NCBI RefSeq assembly: GCF_048564905.1 | Contig: NC_132992.1 | Coordinates: forward strand, 20,408,501-20,472,500 | Direction: 5' to 3' | Source of the DNA: Vicugna pacos | Taxonomy: Eukaryota; Chordata; Mammalia; Artiodactyla; Camelidae | DNA length: 64,000 nt | Part shown: one piece after another, positions 1 through 9,970 of the stretch | Layout of the letters: the number at the start of each line of letters is the position of its first letter | Numbering within the stretch: position 1 is the stretch's first letter | Translations under genes and position numbers: made by a program | The notes under the pieces: generated by a model | What the model saw: only the letters and a program-made list of their open reading frames with translations | What the model was told of the DNA's origin: nothing | Databases searched by the model: none

Positions 1-110
1 ATCAAGAGTCCTCTCTGTCTTTTCTAAGTGAAAACAATAAAAAGAGGAAGTGGCCCATGGGGCAGGGGAAGCCTGAACATCACTGCGGTCTTCAGTTGGG
101 CTAGGCTACA
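1..110. repeat. Possible third copy of the B2M upstream flank
   Basis: The first 110 bases resemble the upstream flank of B2M copy 2 at about 32402-32510. Shared words occur in the same order: 'tcttttct.agtgaaa', 'agaggaag.gg.cca', 'atcac.c.gg.tt.cagtt.gg'. The matching part of copy 1 is at about 11030-11110. Similarity fades after about 110. In copy 2 this sequence lies about 1.05 kb upstream of the B2M start codon, so a third B2M unit or its remnant may lie just left of the window. The match is short and was aligned by eye. Confidence 0.42.
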
Positions 111-689
111 TCATAGACAAAATAGTGACTTTATTAAACAAAGATTTAGTTTTACCTCAGGAGTTTACAATATAAGAAATATAAGTAAAGAGCAACAGCC
201 CAAACATATTGAGAGAGTGATTGTACATGAAAACTAGAAAAGAACATTTGCCAGCTCTGTTTTGTTTCCTTTTATACCGTTATTTTCACTGGGGATAGTG
301 AAAAAAGTGAAATATAAAAATTATTATTTTAAAGTTTTAAAAATAAACATAGTAATAGTAACAATGACCATTTTTTTAAAAGTAGAACAAGAGTTAAAAT
401 CTCCAGAAAAGCTAACCAAACCAAAATGAACATTAAAGAATGATCATCTCTGGGTTGTGGGATTAACATCTTTTTTCTGCCTGTATAAACTTTCTGTTTT
501 TAAAAATAATGAACATATATTCAAATAATAAAAGTTGTAAAAATTCAAATCATATAGAAGTATGTGGAATTATATTTTAAAAGTCTGCCTATATCCTTCT
601 CCTGTCATCTTAGCCCCTGCCCCTAGACAAACATTGTTAAGAGATTGTTGTATATATTTGTGGACCTTTTCCTGTGGGTGTATCTGCTT

Positions 690-1420
690 AGAGACATTGA
701 GGAAAAAAGTAAAAAGCTAATATAGTTTGTTGTACTATATATATAAATGAGATCAGAGGTAGCACCTCAGTTTGGAGAACCTGAGATAGGCAAATGCTGA
801 CACCTGAAAGGGGGGATGAGCAGGATGACTGCCATGCTGCCAAGATCTGAGCACCATTCTTGAGGAATATTATACACAAGTCACTAAGTAACAGCCATGG
901 TCTCACCTTTTGATGTTTCCTTGTAGGTCCTTGGGTCAACAGAGCAGTTCCTGGTTAAAGTTGGTAAGTTCTAACTCACATTTCTATATTTCTTTAGACT
1001 CTTTCTACCATGTGTGTTTTTTCTTCTTTTACCTTGGTAAATTGCCTTAAGCCATGGCTCCCACCTTACAGCTTTTTCTCACGATCACTTGCTTTGGTCA
1101 GTTAAGGTATGGGGTCCCCCCACACTATCCCTACAATTCTGGTACCTACATTCAACCATAAGCTGTCTTTCCCTGGTTTCTTGGACCTTTCTAAATTCTT
1201 CTAAATGAGGAATTGTAAGGAAGTGCAAGGAGAACAATTTAACAAAGATTAAATTTTAAAAATAGCCATAGCATAAAATGAAGTGTGATGGGTACACGGT
1301 GAGAGAATCCAATGGGGTCCGAAGGTGGTAATCTTGTTATAGGAGATTGCAGGGGATTATGATTTTTTTTCTTTATTCTCACTATTTCATGATGAGGGGA
1401 ACAATTTTAGAATAATTCTA
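690..1420. repeat. Diverged non-coding duplicon, copy X1
   Basis: This stretch pairs collinearly, with gaps, with 14430-15150. Landmarks are 'agaggtagca', 'aggcaaatgctga', 'ggaatattatacac', 'aggtccttgggtc', 'agacctttctaaa' type words and a final 'ttatttca' stretch. I estimate 65-70 percent identity by eye. No long reading frame is present. It may belong to the same tandem unit as B2M, because it sits to the right of a B2M-flank sequence here and again after B2M copy 1. An unrecognised interspersed repeat is the alternative. Confidence 0.5.
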
Positions 1421-2336
1421 AAATCAATTTTCTAAAAGAAAAAATGTGTATATCAATTAGCCAAGTAATTCTTCAAATAATCAACTTGTATCAAGCTAAG
1501 AGACAGCTTCCTTGGGCCCTTCCACCAACACAATCTAGGATGAGACCAGCCATCTGCCTGAGAGAGTGGGGGGTCTTGTGGGTTCCACCCTCTTCCATCT
1601 GGCCAGGCCACGGTAGGTGGTGGGTTGGCTCAGCTGCTACATCCCCCAGGACAGAAGGGCAGGACATAGGCCCTACTGTTGGCCATGGTGAGCAGCAGGA
1701 GGGAAACACCACTGCTTAGGGTCTGAGTCTACCGTGTTTCCCCTTCTGCTTTTCCACTCCTATCCCACCCCAAAATCCCTCCCCCGACTACTGCCCCTAC
1801 ATATGTATGGTTTCAGAAAAACACCAATTGAAACTCAGGAAAATGGCTTTTAGCAAATTGGTTTTCCAACCGACTAGTCAGCTCTCTCTTCTTTATTTAC
1901 CCCTAACCCATGCCTTGAGTAATCTCTAACAAGAATTTAAGGCATCACCTACCAGACCTACATTTGTGTGTAATACAAATATAAAATGCATATGTGTATA
2001 TATAATGGCTTACAATATATGTTTTCTAGAAACTACTTTTTTGTTTCAGCAATATAGCATGGGTATTCTTCCATGTCAGTATGTAAAATCTAATTCTTTA
2101 TTACTGAAATTGAGACTTTTTAATTTGCATTGCAGTTATATTTAATAAGCTTAATTAAACCCCAGTATTTCTTCTCTTTGGTCAATCTCTTCTTCTGAAA
2201 TGGAGGGGCTAAGGCATGTTCCAAAGAAAGGCATGCTCCAAAGGAGCATTACCCTGGATCATCAACCAGCAAAGCAGCTTTTCACAAAATAGTTCTGTTG
2301 AATGACATGGAACAAAAAGTTCTTTATGATTTAACC

Positions 2337-3225
2337 CAATGGGTCTCAACCTTGGCTGTACATAAGAACTACCTACAGGTTTTAACAAACAATACTATGA
2401 AAACTCATGTCCACAAAAATCTTCACATGCTATTTATAGCAGCTTTATTTATAATTGACAATATTTGGAACAAACCAAAATGTCCTCCAGTAAATGAATG
2501 GATAAATAGACTGTGGTACATCTAGACAACGCAATATTATTCAGAGCTAAAAAATGAGTTATCAAGTCATGAAAAGACATGGAGGAATTTTAAATATGTG
2601 TAACTATGTGAAAGAAGTCAGTATGAAAAAAACTACAGACTGTATGATTCTGGATGTGACATTCTGTATAAGGGAAAACTATGGAAACAGTAAAAAGATC
2701 AGTAGTTGCCACAGGTGAGAGGAATTAATAGGCAGAGCACAAAGGACTTTTTGAGCAGTGAAATACTCTGATACCATAATGATGTATACATGTCATTATA
2801 CACAGTGTATACCCTTAGAACAAAATACCTAGAGCAACAACCTATGGACTTTGTTGATTATGATGTGTCAGTGTAGATTCATTAATTGTACCAAATGTAC
2901 CTCTCTGGTGGGGGATGTTGATAATGGGGGAAACTATGCACGTGTAGGGGCAGGAGGTATATGGGAAATCTCTGCACTTTTCCATCAGTTTTGCTGTGAA
3001 CCTGAAACTGCTCAAAAAACATAGATCTTAACTTTAAAAAACAAACATACAGTAAAAATACTGATAATCTGGATTCCATACTTACAGATTGTGATTTGGT
3101 CTGGATTGATGCCTGGAAAGCTGCTTTTTTTAAGTGGACTTTATTTTTTACAACTGGTATTGTTTAATAAGTTCCACCAGTGATTCTAATGTGCATCCAG
3201 GGTGGAGAGTTATCAGTCTAAATAA
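2337..3225 (+). mobile_element. hAT-type short DNA transposon (MER3/MER5-like) split by a LINE-1
   Basis: The left part (about 2337-2390, 'gtctcaaccttggctgtaca') and right part (about 3055-3225, ending 'attctaatgtgcatccaggg') are the two ends of a short mammalian non-autonomous hAT-Charlie-type element. They are interrupted at 2391-3051 by LINE-1 sequence. An 'aatact' word at both edges could be the LINE-1 target-site duplication. The subfamily name is from memory. Confidence 0.6.
2391..3051 (+). mobile_element. LINE-1 3' fragment, old mammalian type
   Basis: The plus-strand translation gives the typical end of L1 ORF2: 'HKNLHMLFIAALFIIDNIWN' followed by residues like 'KPKCPPVNEWINRLWYI', then a 3' UTR ending in an A-rich stretch near 3040. 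It lies inside a DNA transposon, so it is younger than that element. Stops and short length show it is inactive and strongly 5' truncated. Confidence 0.8.
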
Positions 3226-3384
3226 GTCACCCCTCAATCTGCTCAGCTGAGTACCTACAAGTATTCCCCCAGGCACCTTTACTCCACTGTTTGGAATTAT
3301 CCACAGCTGTCATACCTCTATACTTCTCATAATTTTACCTCTTTACCTCGGGCCCCATTTACCAGTTAGAAGAATCACTACCCA

Positions 3385-3785
3385 TCAAGTCTCAGCTCAA
3401 GCAAATGGCCCCCTAATACTTACCTAAAGTTTTTGTTTATGCATACATAAACAAAGTTAGTTAGCTAGATAGAAAGATAGATAAATACTGGAGAAAAGGG
3501 AACCCTATACACAGTTGGTGGAAATGTAAATTGGTATTGCCACTATGGAAAATAGTGTGGAAGTTCCACAAGAAATAAAAATAGAACTAGCATACAATCT
3601 ACCTAAAGTTTTTTGTTCTCTGAACGCATTTTCCTGTCATCTAGTTCTTTGGGCATAACTATGCTATACTCTTTATCAGGATATATTTTAATTGTGCGAG
3701 TACATGTCTGCCTCTCCTTAGCAATTCGAGAGCAGTGTTGTGTTTTATTCATCTTGTCAGTACCTAGCACTAACTAGCTCAAATT
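3385..3785 (+). mobile_element. LINE-2-like 3' end interrupted by an L1 fragment
   Basis: The outer parts ('tcaagtctcagctcaa' at about 3387 and 'cagtacctagcac' at about 3759) read like the 3' end of a LINE-2. Between about 3434 and 3599 lies an L1 ORF2 scrap ('ggagaaaagggaaccc', 'cacagttggtggaaatgtaa'). The word 'acctaaagttttt' occurs at about 3423 and again at about 3601, consistent with a target-site duplication. Confidence 0.5.
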
Positions 3786-3867
3786 CATGGTCGAATTTTA
3801 AAATGCACAAAGCTGGACATCAAGTGTAAATTATACCTTAAAATTTAAAAACCTAGTATATTTTTTC

Positions 3868-3946
3868 CCGTTAACAGAGGCACTGGGGATTGCACACCAA
3901 GCATTTGTTCTAGCACTAAGCTATATCGTCTACTCCCCTCAATCTA
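3868..3946 (-). mobile_element. Camelid tRNA-derived SINE, degraded
   Basis: Minus-strand copy of the camelid SINE. The plus strand shows 'aggcactggggattgcacac' and 'agcactaagctatatcgtc', the complements of the B-box and A-box regions. Several substitutions make it one of the older copies in the window. Confidence 0.75.
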
Positions 3947-4084
3947 GTATTTTTCATTAAAGTATATTGCTTGCTAAAATATGAACTCCTCCAGATACTT
4001 TTGCTACCTCTTAGAGTCTGCACATTTCTCATATCTTGGCCTAGGGAACAGAATTCTGGCTAAAAGACAGAAGCCAGGCCTTCC

Positions 4085-4165
4085 AGCAGAGAGCTGTGTC
4101 ATGATAAGTCATTTAACTTCTTGAGGATGCTGTTCCTCATTTGTAAAATGCAGATCACTGATGCC
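4085..4165 (+). mobile_element. MIR SINE fragment
   Basis: The core 'aagtcatttaacttcttgag' followed by 'ctcatttgtaaaatgcagat' matches the conserved centre of the mammalian MIR element. Confidence 0.6.
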
Positions 4166-4284
4166 CCTTCCACCGTGAGCCAAACCCTATACATCAGGAG
4201 TTTACAGTCTTGTCCAAGTGACACTGGAAGACCATTTCACTGTTTGAAGAAACAGCTTAGGATGGGAATGATATATAAGTATTG

Positions 4285-4798
4285 AACACATTAAGCTTTA
4301 AGATTATTTTAATTGGTGAAAATAATAAAATCAAAACAGCAAAGCCATGTCTCGTTATAACAGATGTAAAAAGTAAATATGATTATATATGACAAACGTC
4401 ATCCACTATAACAAATTTCCAATAATTCTGACAATTATCTTCATAAAAATTTCCAAAATTCTAAGCAAAATTACAAATTGGAGTTTTACTCTAAATACGC
4501 ATAGCTATCTTTACAGTTTTGTGTAGCTAAGACACTGGAGACTTTATATTTGATGAAGATGTTGATGCTGAACATGAGAATTCTCTCCTTCTCACCTTTA
4601 AGCTGCCAGTGTCTCCACTACAGATACATGCCAAGAAGCATCAAATATGGAGACTTAGTGCACAAAGAATTAGAAAGAAGATGTTATTTGTGATAACAGC
4701 AATATAACTTCCAATTTATCTGCATAAAGCATATCATTATTAAAAAGAAAGAAAATAGAATTTGGAGTTACTTCAGTCCAACTGTGACATCTTCAAAC
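4285..4798 (-). other. B2M: B2M copy 1 exon 4 (3' UTR) and poly(A) signal
   Basis: The splice acceptor 'tttttttcag' precedes GTTTGAAGATG, the start of the human last exon, so exon 4 begins at 4798. The UTR aligns with human B2M 3' UTR to its end. At the position of human AATAAA this copy has ATTAAA (plus-strand 4308-4313), a common functional variant; cleavage near 4285-4295 is inferred. It lies outside the near-identical tract and differs clearly from the copy 2 3' UTR. Confidence 0.8.
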
Positions 4799-5019
4799 CT
4801 GAAAAAAAGAGAAAAAAGGGTTATTGGCAAATAAATTTATTTTATTTGGATTACACATAGCACCACCAAACTTATCTAACTTGTGCTGTATAAATCACCA
4901 TTAGTTAAAAAAAAAAAGAGTAGCTGCAGACAATTTACCAGATCTATTAAAAAGACCATCTTCAATTAGTTTATCCCATTGGTTCTCCCACAACCTTAGA
5001 GGAAAGATACTAGTATTAG

Positions 5020-5110
5020 AGTACAAATCCTGGCTCTACCATTCGGTAACTATGTGACCTTGGGACAGTCACACAAGCTCTCTTAAATTAATTTCCCTGT
5101 CCTGGAATAT
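5020..5110 (+). mobile_element. MIR SINE fragment in B2M copy 1
   Basis: The words 'ctggctctaccattcggtaa' and 'tatgtgaccttgggacagtc' are the MIR core. The paralogous copy is at about 26580-26670, so the insertion predates the duplication. Confidence 0.6.
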
Positions 5111-5782
5111 AACAGATATTTGAATAGATTTTCAGTGCCAATGAACCCTGTGGAGTAGAAGTTCCCAGAAAAGCTGGATTATCTGTCTCCGGGCTCCAAC
5201 TGAAGATGCAGAGAAGCCCAGTTCCTCCCTGATTCATGCTGCTACAGCTCCTTGCAAGCTACATCTGTCATAGTATGTTTACACTGAGTTACAACAATCA
5301 GCTTCCATTTCCCTCCTCTATTGGACTGTGAGCTATAGAGGCAAATACAGTGCCCACACGCAAAGGAACGGTATGTCTGCAGAGCCATGTCACTCCTCTC
5401 TTCTGGCTGAATAATAAAGCAACTGCCACGCAGAGGAAGGGACCGTTCACTTTTGAAGGCCCAGAGATGCCCAATGTGGAAATAGCAGAAAAAAGAGCAA
5501 ACTCTTGCAGGTGCCATGGGTAACCGCCGCCTCCGTCCTGTCACGCCACACCTGCAGCTCCTCTGTCCTCCCTTTGAGGGTCAGAGCCACACACCTTCCT
5601 CATGCCACTCCACAGAAGGAATGTGACCCCATGAGACTCTTCTTTGCCTGCTGAATTGCTACCCTCATTAATGTCCTCCAGACAATGAGGGTGGTCATAT
5701 TACAGCTGTCAGTATCAGTCCCCAGGACAGTGAAATTAAAGAGGATTTTCTTAGGGCTAGAAACCCACCTCCATGCTGCTGC

Positions 5783-8700
5783 TTACTGGTCTCGATCTAT
5801 AAAAAAGAAAAGGGAGAAAGAAGAAGAAAATCAGTAAGTTCTACCTTTAAATAAGGCAAGCAGAAGAGCCCTCTGTCCCTGCCCATGAATGCCTTGTTAA
5901 GAACAACCCGGTAGGGCCTAACCTTGCCTGCTAGCCTCAGATCTTCCCCCAGCCAGAGAGTTCCAGAGGAGTCCAGGATTGGACAGTGCTACCCTAACAA
6001 AGGCCTGTGCCTCCCTGAGACTCTCCTTGGTGCTAAGTATCCCTGAGGCTGTCAGGAAAGCCCAAGGAAGCCACAAGGGAAGAACAGTTCGGAGGGTGTG
6101 TGCATTTGTGCAAGTGCTGCTTCTGCTCCCTGCTCTTGCTGCAGGGAAAGCACTGTCTCAAGGACCATGCTGTGCAGAGGTCTCTCAGAAGGTGCCACCA
6201 ATCAGAGCTTTACTAACATTCCCTGATCCTCCTAGGATGCAGATATTTTTATATCAAAGCAGCTTTATGCTGTGGCTCTAATTCAGATACAACTGTCAGC
6301 AGTCAAGAAAAGCACTTGAACACTTACCCCACTTAACTATCTTGGGTTCCTGGAGAGTCACATGATTCACGCGGCAGCTGTACTCATCTCTTGCGTTGGG
6401 CGTGAAGTTAGTGTGCACCAGGAGATAGAAAGACCAGTCCTTGCTGAAAGACAGGTCAGACTGCTCCGCTTTCATCTTCTGCCCGTTCTTCAGCAAATCA
6501 ATTTCAATCTGTGGTGGGTGGAACCCGGACACATAGCAGTTCAAGAAATTTGGCTTCTCATTCTCCGCCGGGTGACGGGAGTAAACCTGAATCTTGGGAG
6601 TACCTGAGGAGTGTCAGGGAAAGAGAGATGAAACTGCAGAGTACTTCACTTGGGGCTGCCTTGCTCTAAAGCCAGATCAGGCACCAAGCATTTAAAGCTG
6701 ATCATCTATTTCTCCCAGTTCCATTTCAAATTGGGCCCAGTGAGCTTCCACTTTTCCAAAAGGCAGCCTCGATTTTGAGGGATAAACCATGACTTAGTAT
6801 CTTGCCCACATAATTTCCCTACACATGCCTTTGGGCTTTTCCTGGCAGATGTCTAGTAGGATCTTTTTCTGTCACTAGACATTGTGCTGAATCTTCAAGA
6901 AGCTTTCTCCGGAGGCTCTCAAGAACTTTTCATGGCTTCTCAGCCCCCACAGAATTCTTTATCACACATGAGTTTACATGATTTGGCTCCACTCTACTTA
7001 TCAGGCTGCATTTCTCACTTCACACAGCTTCCATAATAACCATATCAAACAACTCACATTATTGTACCCCGTTCCAGCCCCATCCATTTTTTTTTATGTT
7101 TACGCCTTTCTATTTTTGGCTCCTGCCTAGATCCACACCCATCAGACTTCTCAATATGTATTAAGTACCTCGTGCAGTGCCTGGCACACAGCATTTCTCT
7201 GCAAGTGTACGGTACTATTATTATTACCTCCTTGTTCAGAGACCTGAGAGTCAATTCAAAGTACGTTCCTACAAAACACAGCCTCTTTATCCTGCCCCAA
7301 GTTTATACACCAAACCCCTATCCGATTGTGTACCTCATTTCATGAGCTCAAAAACAAAGACACAAAACTGAAAAGTCTACAGAAGATGGCAAATACCTTA
7401 AATGAAGTAGTTGGGCTGGGTAAGATAAGAGGGAAGAGTGAGGACTGTGGCAAATAGGAGACAACTTACTCTGCATTAGGACCAAGGGGAGTAGTGCATG
7501 TGAGAATGGGATTCCTATTTCTAATTAGCGCTCTCACATGATTGCCATAGTCTGCCAGGTTGGGAGTACACATAATGCTACAGAACAGTGGCTTCCAAAG
7601 TGGGATGCATGACTAGACCATCCTCAGGGATGTGGAAAGAAAATGTTATAAGCTGTATTTCTTTATTTTTCTTCCAAAGTGAAGATAAGTGTTACTGCTA
7701 CTAAATATACATACTGAGTTGTGTATAATCCACCTTTAAATAGAAACACCTTCAAGGTACATGGTTATAAAGGGCAGTTCCTCCTCCATGTCTAGGAGGT
7801 GGTGGGGTTAGGAGAAGTACCAGGCCACTCTGACCAGATACACGTGTGTAGAAACATCCTATCATCAAAGGAAAGGTCACCGGCCCCACCAGTAGCTAGG
7901 CTGGAAATGCCACGAAGCCCTGATATTTTTTTGTAGTAGAAGTGACAATAAATCAGAAACCTCTTAGCATTTGAGCTTCTAATAATCAGAACATAACAAA
8001 TGCTACAGTAAAGAAAGCAGAGTTTCATCCCACTTGGTATTCTCTCATTGAGGCAGCCAGGCAGGTTTTTGCAAGAACATCACAATAATCTCTTCCAACA
8101 GGAGGAGTACCAGTCAGTCCTGGATTTGAATCTGGGTTCAGCCACTTTCTGGCCTTGTGTTTTGGGGAGAGTGATTTGAGCATCTGTAGCTTAAATGAAA
8201 AATTAATTTATGCCCAGAGTGAAACAAACAAAATCCACAAACAGAGCAGAAAATAAGACCTACAGAAGCAATCACCATTATCTATTTTTTGCATATATTC
8301 CAGAAATGGTCTTGTGTATCTTCCAGACATGTATTACTTTGGAAAATTTCAAATTAAGATAGTTTTTAACATCGGCTTGTAACTTTTCAAAAGAAATTTG
8401 TAGTCACCACCAAATATCGATAATAGTGATGATACATTATGCTTTATTTTGTAAATAAATTTTAAATACGTATTTCTCATGATCAAAAAAAGCCCCCCAA
8501 AAGCCTGTTTCACAGAGGCTTTTGTGAGAGAAAAGAATGAGAGGGTCCAGTATATTGCCGGGTATTTAAAACATGCTTAAGATCCACAGTGTCCCCAACA
8601 GACAGCGTGGGTAACCATGTTAATTACTTATCTCTAGTTTTACAACCTTTCTGAGTGATAAACCTTCTCTTACTCAAAACTGAAAGTAGAGACTCAGTTC

Positions 8701-9791
8701 ATCTTGGAAAGAACCAGGCAAGGAGCCAAAGAGGAAGGCCTCTGTGAAGAAAAGGCAACAGGGGCCCATGACCACCCAGCTTGCTCCCAAGAATCTCACC
8801 CCAGAAGGTAGGGACGCGGTTCTGAAAAACGCACAGATTAGAGGCAAAGAGCGCACACCTCCTCCAAACTATCTGGTCAGGCTCCATTGTCTGCCATTTA
8901 CCCCCTGTGTGATTATGTTACTTCAACTTTTCGTGCCTCAGTTTCCTCATCTGTGACATGCTATTAATAAGGCATCGTGTTTACAATCTAGACGCATTTC
9001 ACAGTTAAATGACAGCACATAGCGTCCCCTCCCCGCACACAGCGTCAACCAGTAGCTCTTATGATTATTATTAAAAGTGACTTGTAATGGGAACAAGAGA
9101 ATTAACGATGTGAAGGCTTTGTAGACACCTCAAGGCATTCCACAAATGTCAAGTGGGGATTCCTCGCTGTGGTTTGGGCCCACCTGAAGGAAAGCGCGGA
9201 GAGGAAGGAGAATCTGGCCGGCGCCTGGAGGAAGCCCGAGGCCCTCAGGCTCCCAGCGGACTTATAAACTCTGCTGGTGCCTCTCTAAAAGCCCAGGAGT
9301 TGTCTCCACGCGTTCACAGCCCCTAATCCGGCCCTTTGAGACTCGCTTGTCTGCCCTCAGCTCCAGCTGCGCCGGGAGCCAGAGGTCCCCAGGACAAGCG
9401 GAAGAGAACCCCTCCCCCACCTCGATTGCTCTGAAACGTGTTAATACCCCGAAACTCTGTCTCGATCCGCGAAGCGCGAGCGTGCCAGAGGTCCCCTTCC
9501 CATCCCAGAGCAGCTGGCCTCCCGGCCTCTCACCCCGTCCCCACTCCTCGGCTAGCCAACCGCTTCCCCATCCCAAGACAAGCCCAGGGACTAGCGTATC
9601 AAGCCAGGAAGCAAACTTTGGGGAGAGGAACCGAGGTGTACAGAGTTAGTGCCAAGAGTGCCAAATGGGTCGGGAGGGACCCGATGGGCTGATCGAAGAG
9701 GGAAGAGGAGGAGGCGAAACTCACGCTGGATGGCGTCCAGGCTGGACAGCGAGAGCAGTCCGAGCAGGACCAAGAGCACCAGGCGAGCCAT
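5783..9791 (-). CDS. B2M: Beta-2-microglobulin, copy 1 (three coding exons)
   Basis: Light chain of MHC class I and class-I-like molecules, secreted or surface bound. Coding exons on the minus strand: 9791-9725 (67 bp), 6603-6328 (276 bp) and 5796-5783 (14 bp of a 28 bp exon 5796-5769 that continues into 3' UTR). The introns have GT/AG ends and phases equal to human B2M. The joined frame is 357 bp, 118 residues plus stop. Residues 1-20 are a signal peptide ([20 protein letters not shown]) and the mature chain starts IQRTPKIQ. Mature Cys25 and Cys79 form the Ig-fold disulphide, and the W of SKDWSFYLL is kept. Exon 2 is one codon shorter than human, as in pig and cow. The chain ends WDRDQ. The coding sequence equals copy 2. 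The start is fixed by the signal peptide and family length; I see no damage. Confidence 0.96.
8105..8190 (+). mobile_element. MIR SINE fragment in B2M copy 1 intron 1
   Basis: 'tcctggatttgaatctgggt' with 'agccactttctggccttgtg' resembles the MIR core; the paralogue lies at about 29675-29760. It was present before the duplication. Confidence 0.5.
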
Positions 9792-9970
9792 CGCTACAGT
9801 AGCAGCGCGGGCGGCGGAGTGAGCGCAGGGCTCCACGCTCGCATTTATATTGCGCGTTCTCGCCGCCAATCAGAACCCTGCCCGCGCAGCCGTCACCCGT
9901 CTCCTAGCGAGCGATGCCAGAGCAGGTTAGAAAGAGGGACTAACCCATTTTCAGTTTCATTTTCATATTA
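9792..9970 (-). promoter_or_regulatory. B2M: B2M copy 1 promoter
   Basis: On the minus strand, from the gene outward: a TATAAA box (9844-9849), a Y box CTGATTGG (9866-9873), an X2/CRE-like TGACGG (9890-9895) next to an X1-like stretch, then an interferon-response element matching AGTTTCNNTTTC on the plus strand (9953-9964). This is the class-I type SXY module used by RFX/CREB/NF-Y and NLRC5, followed by an IRF site. The NF-kB-like position (9936-9945) reads gggactaacc and departs from the consensus, unlike copy 2. The transcription start is inferred near 9815. Confidence 0.85.

Noticed and set aside
5242-5544. 100-codon open frame (minus), repeated at 26809-27111
   Set aside because: It lies in the B2M intron between coding exon 3 and exon 4 and is identical in both copies only because the tract is converted. 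No protein family or motif is recognisable.
5979-6281. 100-codon open frame (plus), repeated at 27546-27848
   Set aside because: Antisense to B2M intron 2; explained by the near-identical tract, with no motif.
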